Positions 43,201 through 52,345 of a DNA stretch of 64,000 nucleotides are shown one piece after another. Source of the DNA: Amphiduros pacificus (taxonomy: Eukaryota; Annelida; Polychaeta; Phyllodocida; Hesionidae); contig OX439003.1 in assembly GCA_949316495.1 (NCBI GenBank), positions 21,141,198 to 21,205,197 on the forward strand. Reading direction: 5' to 3'. A model generated the notes under the pieces. That model had not been told where the DNA came from, searched no databases, and was given only the letters and a program-made list of their open reading frames with translations. The position numbers were made by a program, and so were the translations under genes. Numbering within the stretch: the stretch's first letter is position 1; each line of letters starts with the position of its first letter.

Positions 43201-43294
43201 CTCCTTTCTAACAAAATGTAAGTCATAAGTACCTACCTGCGAAGAAATACAGAAACACATACTTCACACAACACGCCTCCATTCTGACTTTCAT
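34214..43294 (-). CDS. Two-domain Ly6/uPAR-type (three-finger) secreted or membrane-anchored protein, 266 aa
   Basis: Coding exons on the minus strand: 43237-43294, 37274-37392, 35767-35941, 35499-35629 and 34214-34531, all GT-AG with matching phases (1,0,1,0). The ATG opens a hydrophobic signal peptide (about residues 1-26) ending before LTCYQC. Domain 1 (residues 28-107) has exactly ten cysteines (30, 33, 40, 54, 58, 75, 81, 100, 101, 106) and the CCSEDLCN end, the classic LU/three-finger pattern. Domain 2 (about 119-231) starts FQCYSC and is divergent: 12 cysteines and no CC..D.CN end. Residues 243-256 are hydrophobic (FPYFIYLIITVAFY) and are followed by ten mainly polar residues, so a transmembrane tail or an unusual GPI signal is possible. 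Such proteins act outside the cell as receptor or channel modulators or adhesion factors; the partner is unknown. Intron 1 contains a Ngaro-type element. No close ortholog is recognised. Confidence 0.85.
35125..35195 (-). repeat. Dispersed repeat family A, copy 3
   Basis: The minus strand reads TGTGGCTGTAAGTTGGCC followed by CTTAAGGGCC. It is about 70% similar by eye to 25533-25600. Located in the last intron of the Ly6 gene. Confidence 0.45.
37466..37659 (+). repeat. Ngaro split direct repeat A1
   Basis: 194 bp starting GGAGTCTTTATATGTG at the left end of the element. It matches A2 (42679-42872) with no difference seen by eye. It probably includes the promoter region of the element. Confidence 0.9.
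37713..39112 (+). mobile_element. Gag-like region of the Ngaro element
   Basis: The region opens with a short zinc-binding cluster (CCRGCGRPMKGHEGPTG...C) and a Ser/Pro-rich acidic stretch. A predicted folded core follows, and the 3' part is Cys/His-rich (CSRC...C, CNNFNLLKC..KYCKRQHIC..C), the usual gag-like make-up in DIRS-order elements. Its 3' end overlaps the reverse-transcriptase ORF in another frame, as is common in this family. Confidence 0.75.
38922..40673 (+). mobile_element. Reverse transcriptase-RNase H ORF of the Ngaro element (583 aa)
   Basis: An open 583-codon frame. RT landmarks: VRIIHDLSWPPG, KTDLASAFQSIKV, LPFGLTSAPRLFDDF and the catalytic box YLDDIISLS, then the RNase H-like block ILFTDASDIGLGACY with the ADALSRL motif near the C-terminus. 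This is the DIRS/Ngaro type of RT, and no methyltransferase domain follows. It would make cDNA from the element RNA. Confidence 0.9.
40650..40935 (+). repeat. Diverged ~140-bp tandem repeat in the Ngaro inter-ORF spacer
   Basis: Two units share TATATGACTTT(T)TAATAC, GACGTTT, CAAGTTCACTAAT and AAGTATTAATATAT, starting near 40658 and 40814. Each unit contains a potential hairpin around a TAGGCTTG/CAGGCTTG core. Non-coding, between the RNase H and recombinase ORFs. Confidence 0.7.
41231..42352 (+). mobile_element. Tyrosine recombinase ORF of the Ngaro element (373 aa)
   Basis: An N-terminal SAM-like core-binding region (NTRRTYTSAQTQYKKFC ... TILRYIAYLSKK) precedes the catalytic domain. Catalytic landmarks: the first Arg in LGFFGCLRGAEYF, then HSLRSGAATQAG (H-x-x-R) and the nucleophile region MLGQWQSNAYMGYIR. 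In Ngaro-type elements this enzyme inserts circular cDNA by site-specific recombination instead of a DDE integrase. Confidence 0.9.
42403..42678 (+). repeat. Ngaro split direct repeat B1
   Basis: 276 bp from GGGCATATGG to CTCCTTTCTAA. It is immediately followed by A2, so B1-A2 reproduces the circular junction of the element. Confidence 0.9.
42679..42872 (+). repeat. Ngaro split direct repeat A2
   Basis: Internal copy of A1. The following 63 bp (42873-42935) are unique and separate A2 from B2. Confidence 0.9.
42936..43211 (+). repeat. Ngaro split direct repeat B2 (right end)
   Basis: Copy of B1 ending at the junction with Ly6 intron DNA, 26 nt from the Ly6 exon 1 splice donor. The last shared base(s) may belong to the recombination overlap. 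Confidence 0.9.
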
Positions 43295-43727
<433 letters not shown>

Positions 43728-45440
43728 GATAATAATATAATGATAATAATAATAGTTTTTAAATGCTTTTTACAGCAATCAACAGTCTTACAATTTTTTA
43801 CTTCCAGGGGCAGCGCATTCCATGTTCTTGGCGCGTATGCAGTAATAGCCTGATCCCCATATGTTTTGAGTTAGTTTTGGGAATTATATATTCATTCTTA
43901 TCTTTAGATCTTCGATTTTTCTCTCCATTTTTTAGTTTTAATAATTCAGTCAGGTAACTGGGGCCAAAGCCATTTTGTATCTTCTATGTTAGCAAGGCAA
44001 TCTTGAAGCCGATTCTAGCATCAACTGGCAACCAGTGCAGATCCATCAGTTTTTGTGTAATATGATCCATTTTCTTCATTTTTCCCACAACCCTAGCTGC
44101 TGCATTTTGAAGTTTTTGAAGTTTAGCCAGTTCACATTCAGGCATTCCAGTCAGTATAGAATTACCATAGTCCAGTGTAGAAGTGATAAATGCATGTGCT
44201 AGCGTATTTGAAGCCTTCTCATCCATACGGCCTCTTATTCTAGCCAGATTTTTGACATGATAAAAACCACTCTTACATATTTTTTTCATTTGTTCTTTCA
44301 CAGATAGTTCTTGATCTAAGATTATGTTTAGATGCCTAACTTTGCTTGATCTAGGAATTTCAGATAATCCAACTGCAATTTTTCCAGGAATATTTTTATT
44401 TTAAATGTCAGAATTTCTTCCATGAATAAGCATTTCTGTTTTTCCATCGTTAATCTTCATTTTATTATCTAACAAGAAAGTTCTTATTTTACTTATACAC
44501 TCTTCTATTTCTTGTGTAAATTTTTTCATTCCCTCAGTGGATTTTGGATCCATACTGCTCAATTAAATCAGCCAGTGGCTCCATGCATATTCTGAAAAGG
44601 ATGGGGCCCAATACAGAACCCTGTGGAACGCCATAATTAATATCCATATTTCCAGATCTTTTTCCCTCAATTGTAACACATTGTTTTCTATCTGACAGAT
44701 AAGATTTGAACCATTTGAATGCTGTACCCCCAATACCACATCTTTTTTTAGCAATATATTGTGGTCAATAATATCAAAGGCCACAGAGAAGTCAGGTAAT
44801 ATAAGCATCATTGCCTTATTATTGGCTGTGTCCGTTAATATATCACTTTGAACCTTCAGCAAGGCAGTGAAATTCCTTGTACGCTGACTAGAACATGCTT
44901 TGAATGTCATTTTTCACCAAATGTCCAACAAATTGCTTTGCTACCACCCTTTCAATTAGTTTTGATAGATAAGCTAGGTTAGAGACTGGTCTATAATTTT
45001 TCTTAAGCAATTCTAGGCCCAATTTTTTAATTAGTGGTCTGATGATTGCCTCTTATAGGTTATCAGGCATATTTCCCAGCGTAATGGACTTCCGTAATTA
45101 ATGGTAATAACTGTACCATACACTCATTTAGCAGCCATGTGGAGATGGGATCCAGTTCACATGACTTCTTGGTTGCTTCTTTTAATAATTTTCTAACATC
45201 ATTTTCACTTAGTGGTTCAAATTTATTTAGTCTAGTTTTAAATTTTGGCTCCTCGACTATAAGATCATTGTTTAAATTATTAGAGTTCATTTCATATCTC
45301 AGATTTGTAATTTTTTGAAATTATTAAATTCAGTTGCTAATTCTTTCTTGTCCTTATTTTTAGGGAAGGGGGTGTCTTCTTTTGTGTGAAGTAGTTTATT
45401 TAATATTTTGAACAGTTTCTTTAAATAGTATATTTGATTA
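43728..45440 (-). mobile_element. CR1/L2-like LINE, 5'-truncated and decayed
   Basis: Minus-strand pieces of a LINE ORF2 appear in order from high to low coordinates: the pre-RT linker (FEPLSENDVRKLLKEATKKSCELDPISTWLL, about 45130-45240), RT core (FTALLKVQSDIL, then ILPDFSVAFDIIDHNILL, about 44750-44880), the RT C-terminal region at 43984-44301 (TSTLDYGNSILTGMPE, LQKLQNAAARVV, DLHWLPV) and the terminal block [15 protein letters not shown] near 43790-43835. It ends in an (ATT/ATC)n tail at 43728-43755. The frames change several times and contain stops, and the endonuclease domain is absent. This layout and tail fit the CR1/L2/Jockey group; exact clade uncertain. It lies upstream of the Ly6 gene, same strand. 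Confidence 0.85.
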
Positions 45441-45444
45441 ACAA

Positions 45445-45489
45445 ACATTTGAGGTGAATCTACACTTGAGGTGAATTAACATTTGAGGT
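45445..45489. repeat. 17-bp tandem repeat, ~2.6 copies
   Basis: Units ACATTTGAGGTGAATCT, ACACTTGAGGTGAATTA and a partial ACATTTGAGGT. Sits at the 5' boundary of the LINE fragment. Confidence 0.8.
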
Positions 45490-48304
45490 CTTCAAGTTGG
45501 GATGGGTAAAAAGGTAAAAATGTGATCAGTGACGCATATCATGGGATCTTTAATTCAAACTTGTCTATCACATAAATAAACATTAAAAGCTAAACAGGTT
45601 TTATACCTGTGATCACACCTAATCATGGGAGTGCATATTTACATTAATTTTCAAAAAAACACTTGCTCTGCACAAAATATATATTCAGGGTGCAAAAATG
45701 TAAGCGTGTCATTTTTATTCATCGCAAAATATGTCAATTTAAAAAGAATTCAGGTACCATTGTTTTTAATCATTTTGTTATCATGGAACAAAGATGTATT
45801 TGTTTGGTATGAAGATGAATATTTTAACATGCAAAAAGGATGTGATTCACTTTGTACCAACATAGAAAACTCGTGAGAATGCGTGAGCGGGAGGGGTTTA
45901 GATTTGTGTCATGGTAGAGGTTTTTACATTAGTATTGTGTCCACAATAGTTTCGGAAAAGATAAATATCACAGGAAATCTAAAATGGTAAGAAATATCTC
46001 ACATGTACGCACTGGTAATGGCGTATGAGCCAAGTTACAACTACATGGATGAAAGCTGAAATCACAACCTGTGTAAATTAACATGAAAGTATCTCTGATT
46101 GACCAAATATCTGTCCTTTTGCATAAAACAATGATAGTTAGTCATTCAATGGAGAATACCATTTATAATTGATAAAGTAAAACAATATCCATTCTCATGT
46201 AATGTGCTCCGAAACTGAAGGCCAGGTTGCTCTGCATGTTCAATATTAGTGATTACAAATTTGATAACATTGAATATTTGAACAATACTTTTCATTTAAT
46301 GAGTCAAGAATAAGGGACCCATGACCGGCACAGAACATTCGAACTGTTTCACAGGATCACGATATTTTCATGTGACCGAAACCAACACCATCAAGCCTTT
46401 CTCTGATCTGTAATCTGCAGAACAAAATTAGTTGGCATGCCATGTCAAGGCAAACCATATTCAAGGGTCATCGTAACATAATACTAGTAAATTTCAACAT
46501 CTATGTGTAATCCTTGTCACTGTCGAGGCTAAAAATGGAGAGTGATACCGTTTTAACTTGAGGGCCATTCTTGTGTCCATTCTTAATTTTATTCTTGGGG
46601 AAAACGGGGAATAAGGCTTTTTTACTGCATGACAATTTTGCATACATCGTCGGAGCTGAAAACGTAAACCAATACACTTTTAACTTAAGACACTTTTCTT
46701 GTGTATATCCAGACAAGATGTTCCGGTTAGGCCATTTTACAAGACAAGACGTTCCTATAGTTTCTGTTATATTTAGTAGAGCTTGCCAACCTCCAGTCAG
46801 GTCAAGTCCAGATAGGGGTTTCAGGGTCTAAAGTTTTGTGTGTAAGAATCATTCCAATGGCAATTGGTTTATGCCAATACATTTTGTGACTGGTGAATCT
46901 ATGAATATACTGATGGAAGCCCTCTCCTGTATGGCTTGACTAATAATAGATTGGTGAAATCAATTTATATAGTTTATACTAAGTTTTTAGTAACATTCCA
47001 AATTATTAATATAGATGAAGTATTCACTGAGTCAGGTTAAGAAAAAATGACATCATGAACTCTAACCACTGGGTGTCTTCAACTGTAACTATTTCAAATC
47101 TAACTTGTAACATCAGATTAATAGATATATGGTGCAAGAGTATTCATGCCCTCAGTTTACATACTTTTGCACCATATTTCTGTCAATGTGATGTTTCAAA
47201 TTACATTTAAGATAGGTAGGTACATTTTGAAATTTAAAGGATGTAATTCATACAAAGCTAAGATAGCAAAGCATTTTTAGAAACTCAAGGCCTTACCTTA
47301 TGCAGTTTTGAAATATGTCTTTCGTGGAGTTTAAATTTGTGTTCCAAGAGAAATCCCGGTGACTGAGTGCTGAAACACCCTGTAAATAAGGCTTTTATCC
47401 TGGAGATTTACAAATTATGAGCCCCGTGTTGTTTTATTGCCTATAATATTTACAAAGAACTATAAGGCATTGTCACAACCAACTGAGCGCAGGATTAAAT
47501 AGTATTCTGTGGTACACTTTTCATTTCCATAATTCCCTCAACTGGATCACAGGCTTTTCTGATTTTTATTCGAGTGATCCTAAATTTGGGCAGAAATATT
47601 AATCAATATTAGGCTAGGGTAAGTTTTGAATCACTAAATGTAATTAAGGATTGGATGGCACAGAACAAAAAATATCCACACTTCAAGGTTATGAAAGTAA
47701 ACGTTTATCCATGAATTAAAACGTTTTCATCCAAAGTTGTGATTTCAGTTGTCATCCCTTAAGTTGTACATGACAGAAGAGAAAACTGACATTGCATTGA
47801 TCACACAATTTCGGTACTCTCTTAGCTTTTTAGATTCCCTATGCTCTATATAACACTTTAGGGGGGGGAATTCATTTTAAGTGAAGGGGCGCCATTAAAT
47901 TATAGTTGAAAACATTAATAACTGCAGCTGGCTGGTAATTTTATCAAAATATCGCAAAGTGTGGTGGTTTTGCTTGTAGAAAAGCAGATCATATCCAAGT
48001 GGTGTACGCACTGTTTCAGCCAAATGTGATAACTGTGAATGCACTCAACACCCTTTATCTTTTTAATCCCCCATGTATGTTACTTATTGCAGAGTGGCAC
48101 CTCCAAATCAAGTACGTTTTCTTAAAAGACAAGCACGTCATGTATTTTCTGCTAATTCTGCTAATGATAAATTGTTTTGTTGGCAAGGCTACTTTGGCTA
48201 CTATGACTACTCTGAAAAACATAACATTTGTTCCTGGAAACACCAAGAAAAAATAAAATAATTTAATTAATTGTCCATATAAACAGTTTCATTTCTTGTC
48301 ATAT
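45490..48304. other. Intergenic DNA without a supportable gene
   Basis: AT-rich. Short ORFs at 45625-45876, 46571-46831 and the overlapping frames at 47999-48261 have no recognisable domains. CTTATTGCAG at about 48082-48091 could be an acceptor for an upstream exon of the ORF at 48305, but phase and similarity give no support. Confidence 0.5.
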
Positions 48305-48703
48305 ATGCTTAACTGGCAAATAAGTATGGGTATGAATGGAATAGATGGATATCATATGGCTTTTTTTGTTTTCATGCTCATTTTTATATTGGATCTCTAC
48401 TATGTTCTGCGATATCTATTTGCATTATATTGGCCCAGTGATGAAGCCCAGAAAAGGGCATTAGGACAAAGGACTCCCCACAATCCAAGGAAGAAGCCCT
48501 TCATAACAGAGAACATCGGGGAAAGAAAACGGTTGAACAGAGATGATAGCTCACCACTGCGGGTGTACAACACAAGCCCCCCGCCGCCAGACTGGATGAG
48601 GGAAAACATGAACCGATCCTCACAGAGCATTTCTTTACGCAATGAGATGTACACGAGGCCAGATTTGCGTCGACGTCCATCGGACTCTGAAGACGAGGAC
48701 TAG
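48305..48703 (+). CDS. Unrecognised small single-pass membrane protein (132 aa) or terminal exon of one
   Basis: Open frame from ATG at 48305 to TAG. Alternative starts are at 48326 and 48332. The N-terminal third is one strong hydrophobic helix (MAFFVFMLIFILDL, then YYVLRYLFALYW). The rest is a hydrophilic, basic and Ser/Pro-rich tail (RKKPF, ERKRLNRDDSS, TSPPPPDWM, RPDLRRRPSDSEDED) ending in an acidic cluster that resembles a casein-kinase-2 site. Codon use in the tail is GC-richer than the surroundings and typical of a real exon. A stretch of intergenic-like DNA precedes it, so it may be a single-exon gene or the last exon of a longer one. AATAAA lies at 49123-49128. I do not recognise the family. 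The stop codon lies at the edge of a repeat shared with 52200-52345. Confidence 0.6.
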   Translation: MLNWQISMGMNGIDGYHMAFFVFMLIFILDLYYVLRYLFALYWPSDEAQKRALGQRTPHNPRKKPFITENIGERKRLNRDDSSPLRVYNTSPPPPDWMRENMNRSSQSISLRNEMYTRPDLRRRPSDSEDED

Positions 48704-48845
48704 TCCGGCGGCAGAATGGCAATTTGGGGCTGAAACGTGGATTTTGAGTATATGCAATGTTTTATTTTATAGAATGCTACTTTATATTGTCTGGATACAG
48801 AATCTAGAGGGTGCCAATTTGTCACCCTTGGGGAAATTTTTTTAC
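48690..48845 (+). repeat. ~140-bp repeat, left inverted copy
   Basis: Shares TCCGGCGG, GCAATGTTTTATT, CTGCTACTT-like and AGAGGGTGCCA..TTGTCAC..GGGG blocks, in the same order, with the reverse complement of 52200-52345, at roughly 65-70% identity by eye. The left edge overlaps the end of the 48305-48703 ORF and the rest lies in its 3' UTR. Confidence 0.7.
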
Positions 48846-49122
48846 AAGCAAAATGCATGATAGCTGTCAGACAATGTTTTTTCACCGATTCTAATCTACA
48901 TTTTTGGTACAGATTCAAAACTGATTCCAGAGAAGCATTCCAAACATACCAAGCAAAGACTTTGCTCAATGTCAGTTATCATGTCATGCAAAAACATTGT
49001 TATGAATTGTTTGAGTAGTTTTTTCAAGGGTTTTTGTCATTTTCACACTATCAACTTCTTGTCATTTACAGAACCGAGCCTAAAATGTCTTAAGCAGTGC
49101 TACCTTTTGATAACAGGAGGAA

Positions 49123-49128
49123 AATAAA
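49123..49128 (+). terminator. Polyadenylation signal AATAAA for the 48305-48703 ORF
   Basis: Canonical hexamer about 420 nt past the stop codon. Confidence 0.4.
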
Positions 49129-49729
49129 CAATTCTTCATTTTGACATATATTATTGTCCATTTTTAGAATTTATGAAGTGGAGGTTGCATATATATATGG
49201 TGGGGGGTGGAATCTTTCTTCAATTTTTCAGAAAGGTGGCTGCATGTGACACTGGTGTCAAGTTGAGCTATATTGCATGGTGCTTTGGAGTTGGTGGTGG
49301 TAGAACATTGCATATAGTGCCGGAGAACATTAATGGTCGAATTCCTGAATAATAATCATGACCAGCTGTTACTTTGAGCCAATGTCAATGTGTAAAGTCA
49401 GTGGTGCTGAACAATTAATAACTGCAGGTCTAGTATGTATAAGGAGCATCATCCAAGGTAGCAAACTGAGAAGTGATAGTATTCATATAGAATTGGCAAA
49501 GCCATTGCAGAATGACTGAATACAACATTAAATATCACAAAAATTGTGTATCCACTTTCACTTCTAAAACCCATATAAAAGGACATGTGGCAACTTGGAC
49601 ACACAGTTAAAAGTAATATAAGTGAAGAGAAAACGTAGATTGTTGTTGATTTCAAAGTGTTTATTTTGTGATAGACTATGTGAACTAGAACCTGACCCTC
49701 GTCATCCTGAAAGATGGCAAAAGGTTGTT

Positions 49730-51560
49730 AAATGTCAACTACTGACATTTTTAAAGACTCCATACTAGAGGTGTGTGAGCAAAGGAATGATGAAATTGCA
49801 GACGTCAGTGTTTGTGTTCAAGGAGCAATTAGTAACCTGCATGCACCAGATGCTATTTACCATACAGTGCGTTATTCCAAATTTATGAGTGCACACAATG
49901 TGGTAAAGGCATCCAGAAAATCTTTGGAAAAAGTGGAAACCAATGATGTAGCATTCACCTTGGTAATGGTTGATCTAAACAAGGATTGGTCACACATTTG
50001 GAACTCGGTGGATATATTTGAATTACATCGTATAACTTACAACGGAACACAACTCAACCGTAGCCAACAAGACTACTAGGCTTGTTGAATATTTTGAAGA
50101 TGAATTGTTTGGTTTTCTCAGGCAATGGTGTAGCTAACTTGTTTGTCTTCAAAAGCAAGGCAACAAGTGTCTTAAGTCTTGTGGATGATGAAGAAGAGGA
50201 GTTGGATGCCTCCATTGTGTGCATTGCAAAGAAAATTCAGAATGAATGTAAAGGCTTGAAATCATCAGGATGGTCTAATGAAGCAAGAATCACAATCTTT
50301 TCTAACATTCTCAAAGACGTTTGAGGACAATGGAAACATGCATATCACAAAATCAAAATCAGTACTCAAACAGAAGCTGCTGGTTGAGCATTCCAGCACA
50401 ACAGTGGCCAAGCCAGAGGCAGTTAGTACTGATGGCTGTGGTATTTATGGGTCATACACTGTCCTGCATCTGGTACAGTCACAAGAAATGTCCTGGACAA
50501 CCTTGTACCACTTACCATCAGTGCTGATGTTTATCTGGTGTTTGACTGCACCCAGCATAAACTACCACAAACAAGGTCAGCTAGGGAAGGCAACAACTGT
50601 GCAAGTAGAAAACATGCATTGTCACTCCATACCCTCATTGCCTCCACAGAAAGTAGTTCTCTCAGTTACAGAGAGCAAACCACAGCTTATTGAAATCATA
50701 TGTCAGTACCTCAAAGATAACTGCAACATGCTGACAGATAAGTACAGCCTTATTTTAACATCACAAGATCCCATTCCATTTGAGATAGCCATGGTTATGA
50801 TCTTCCAAAGAGATGATATGCAATACACATGATGAAGCTGATAGTGTTTCATCATTGAATATTGTGAGTGATGACACAGATGTGTTCATTCTTCTGATAC
50901 ATCACTATATAGCTTGAACTGTGATCATGCCATGAGTAGCACTATACAGGACAGGGCTATTGTTGACACCAAGGCCACAAAATAAGCAAACACATCAACA
51001 TTGCTGATCAGTTGCTAGCAGCTCATACTCTGGATGTGACACAGTAGCACGGATGTATGACATTGGTAAGGACACTGTGCTGAAAGTCTTCAATGCAGGA
51101 AAGAGGCATGACAAGTTAGGAATGTCAAATGCATAACTGGATGAAGTTATCCAAGAAGCAACAGCAATCATAAGGCCTGCTATGGTATGAAAAGCTGTGA
51201 CATGCCTACTGCCATGTATAGCGAATAAGATGTCCAACCATAAAAAAAATATTAGCACCGCCTCTAAAATCACTACCACCAACCACTGATGCTGCAGATT
51301 TGAACATATTACCAGTACACCTCCATACAACAATTTGACGATCAGCACCAGATTCCCTGCCTATTGCCCTTTGTCCAACTGATTATGGGTGGACATTGGA
51401 TGAAGTCTCAAAGAGGTATAAACCAGTATCACTTTTGGCAGGCAGACGTTTCGCATGCATCCCTCGATATCTTCCGACAAACCATGCTCAACAGCCTGCT
51501 GTGGATGTCTTGTGCCTGTGAGAGTCATATCAAGCTAGAGTTCTAATACATTCCTAGATC
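49730..51560 (+). mobile_element. Decayed copy of a high-copy DTD-motif, Cys-rich-tailed repeat protein family
   Basis: Consecutive pieces in the plus strand match, by memory, an unnamed protein family found in many copies in marine invertebrates and fishes. Its N-terminal part includes EVCEQRNDEIADV, then GAISNLHAPDAIYH. Middle parts include FKSKATSVLSLVDD and LTSQDPIPFEI. The C-terminal half has VSDDTDVFILLIHHY, CDTVARMYDIGKDTVLK, LPPTTDAAD and PTDYGWTLDE, leading towards a Cys-rich end. The copy number seen elsewhere and the inverted flanking repeats suggest a mobile element. I cannot place it in a named transposon superfamily. The copy is broken in several places. An ancestral protein of well over 600 aa is likely. 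Confidence 0.6.
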
Positions 51561-52199
51561 GACTTATTTATTGTTTGATGCTGGAGTCTTCACAACATGA
51601 AAATTTAGTTTAATTATTGTTTGATGTTTGACTCTTCACAAGATGAAAGTGTTCTGACACATTGTACATTGTAAGAATATTAAGGTCAATGAGGTGTTAA
51701 GTTTCATGTTTTGTAAAGAATAAAACATCTATATTTTGTCGTGATTGGATATTTGAGAAATGATATAACTGCACTTGAGTAAAATACAGATGAAATTGAT
51801 ATTCTGTTGCTTAATTATAGGACTTTCTTGCGACCACAAATATTTTGGGTTGTCACCAATTCAACTTTTCCCTATAAAATACATCCATTGGTGACAACAA
51901 GAATTTTAAAAACTTTATCAAAATATAACATGAACCATTACATTCCTTGGAAAATTTCACCTGAAATTGATGTATTATGTGACTAATATAGCCTACTGTA
52001 CATAAAATGACTTGAAAATTAAAATCTCTTGAATAGATTATGTTAATTTATGCTAATGTTTCAAGTATGTTCACACTGTTATTAAAATACTACCTTCCTT
52101 TATATGTTTTAAATAGTTTTATGCAACCCATGTTCATTGTCATGAAGAAACATAATGGCAAAAACTTGAAATCTGGGTATCTTTAAGAATATAACAGTT

Positions 52200-52345
52200 T
52201 TAGTGGCGGCCATTTTTTATTTTTTGTCCCCGGGTGTGACAAGATGGCACCCTCTGGATCTTGGATATGTACATAAATAAGTAGCAGAAAATGCAATAAA
52301 ACATTGTAAACACCCTAAAACGACGTTCAATAGATTTCCGCCGGA
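52200..52345 (-). repeat. ~140-bp repeat, right inverted copy
   Basis: Its reverse complement matches 48690-48845 (TCCGGCGG ... ACAATGTTTTATT ... CAGAGGGTGCCATCTTGTCA ... GGGG). Together the two copies bracket the DTD-family fossil in inverted orientation. Confidence 0.7.

Larger units (their letters stand above)
37466..43210 (+). mobile_element. Ngaro-type (DIRS order) tyrosine-recombinase retrotransposon, looks whole
   Basis: The ends form split direct repeats in the order A1 - genes - B1 - A2 - B2: A1 37466-37659, B1 42403-42678, A2 42679-42872, B2 42936-43211. A1/A2 (194 bp) and B1/B2 (276 bp) look identical by eye, so the insertion is probably very recent. Parts in order: a gag-like region, a reverse transcriptase-RNase H ORF and a tyrosine recombinase ORF. 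There is no methyltransferase domain after RNase H and there are no inverted terminal repeats, which favours Ngaro over DIRS1 or PAT. The copy looks whole or nearly so (at most about one break). It lies antisense in intron 1 of the Ly6 gene. No target-site duplication is obvious, as expected for recombinase-mediated insertion. Confidence 0.9.

Noticed and set aside
46571-46831. 86-codon plus-strand frame
   Set aside because: No domain, no splice context and AT-rich random-like composition.
47999-48261. Overlapping frames that might be an upstream exon of the 48305 ORF
   Set aside because: Two competing frames, low-complexity composition, no clear donor with matching phase.
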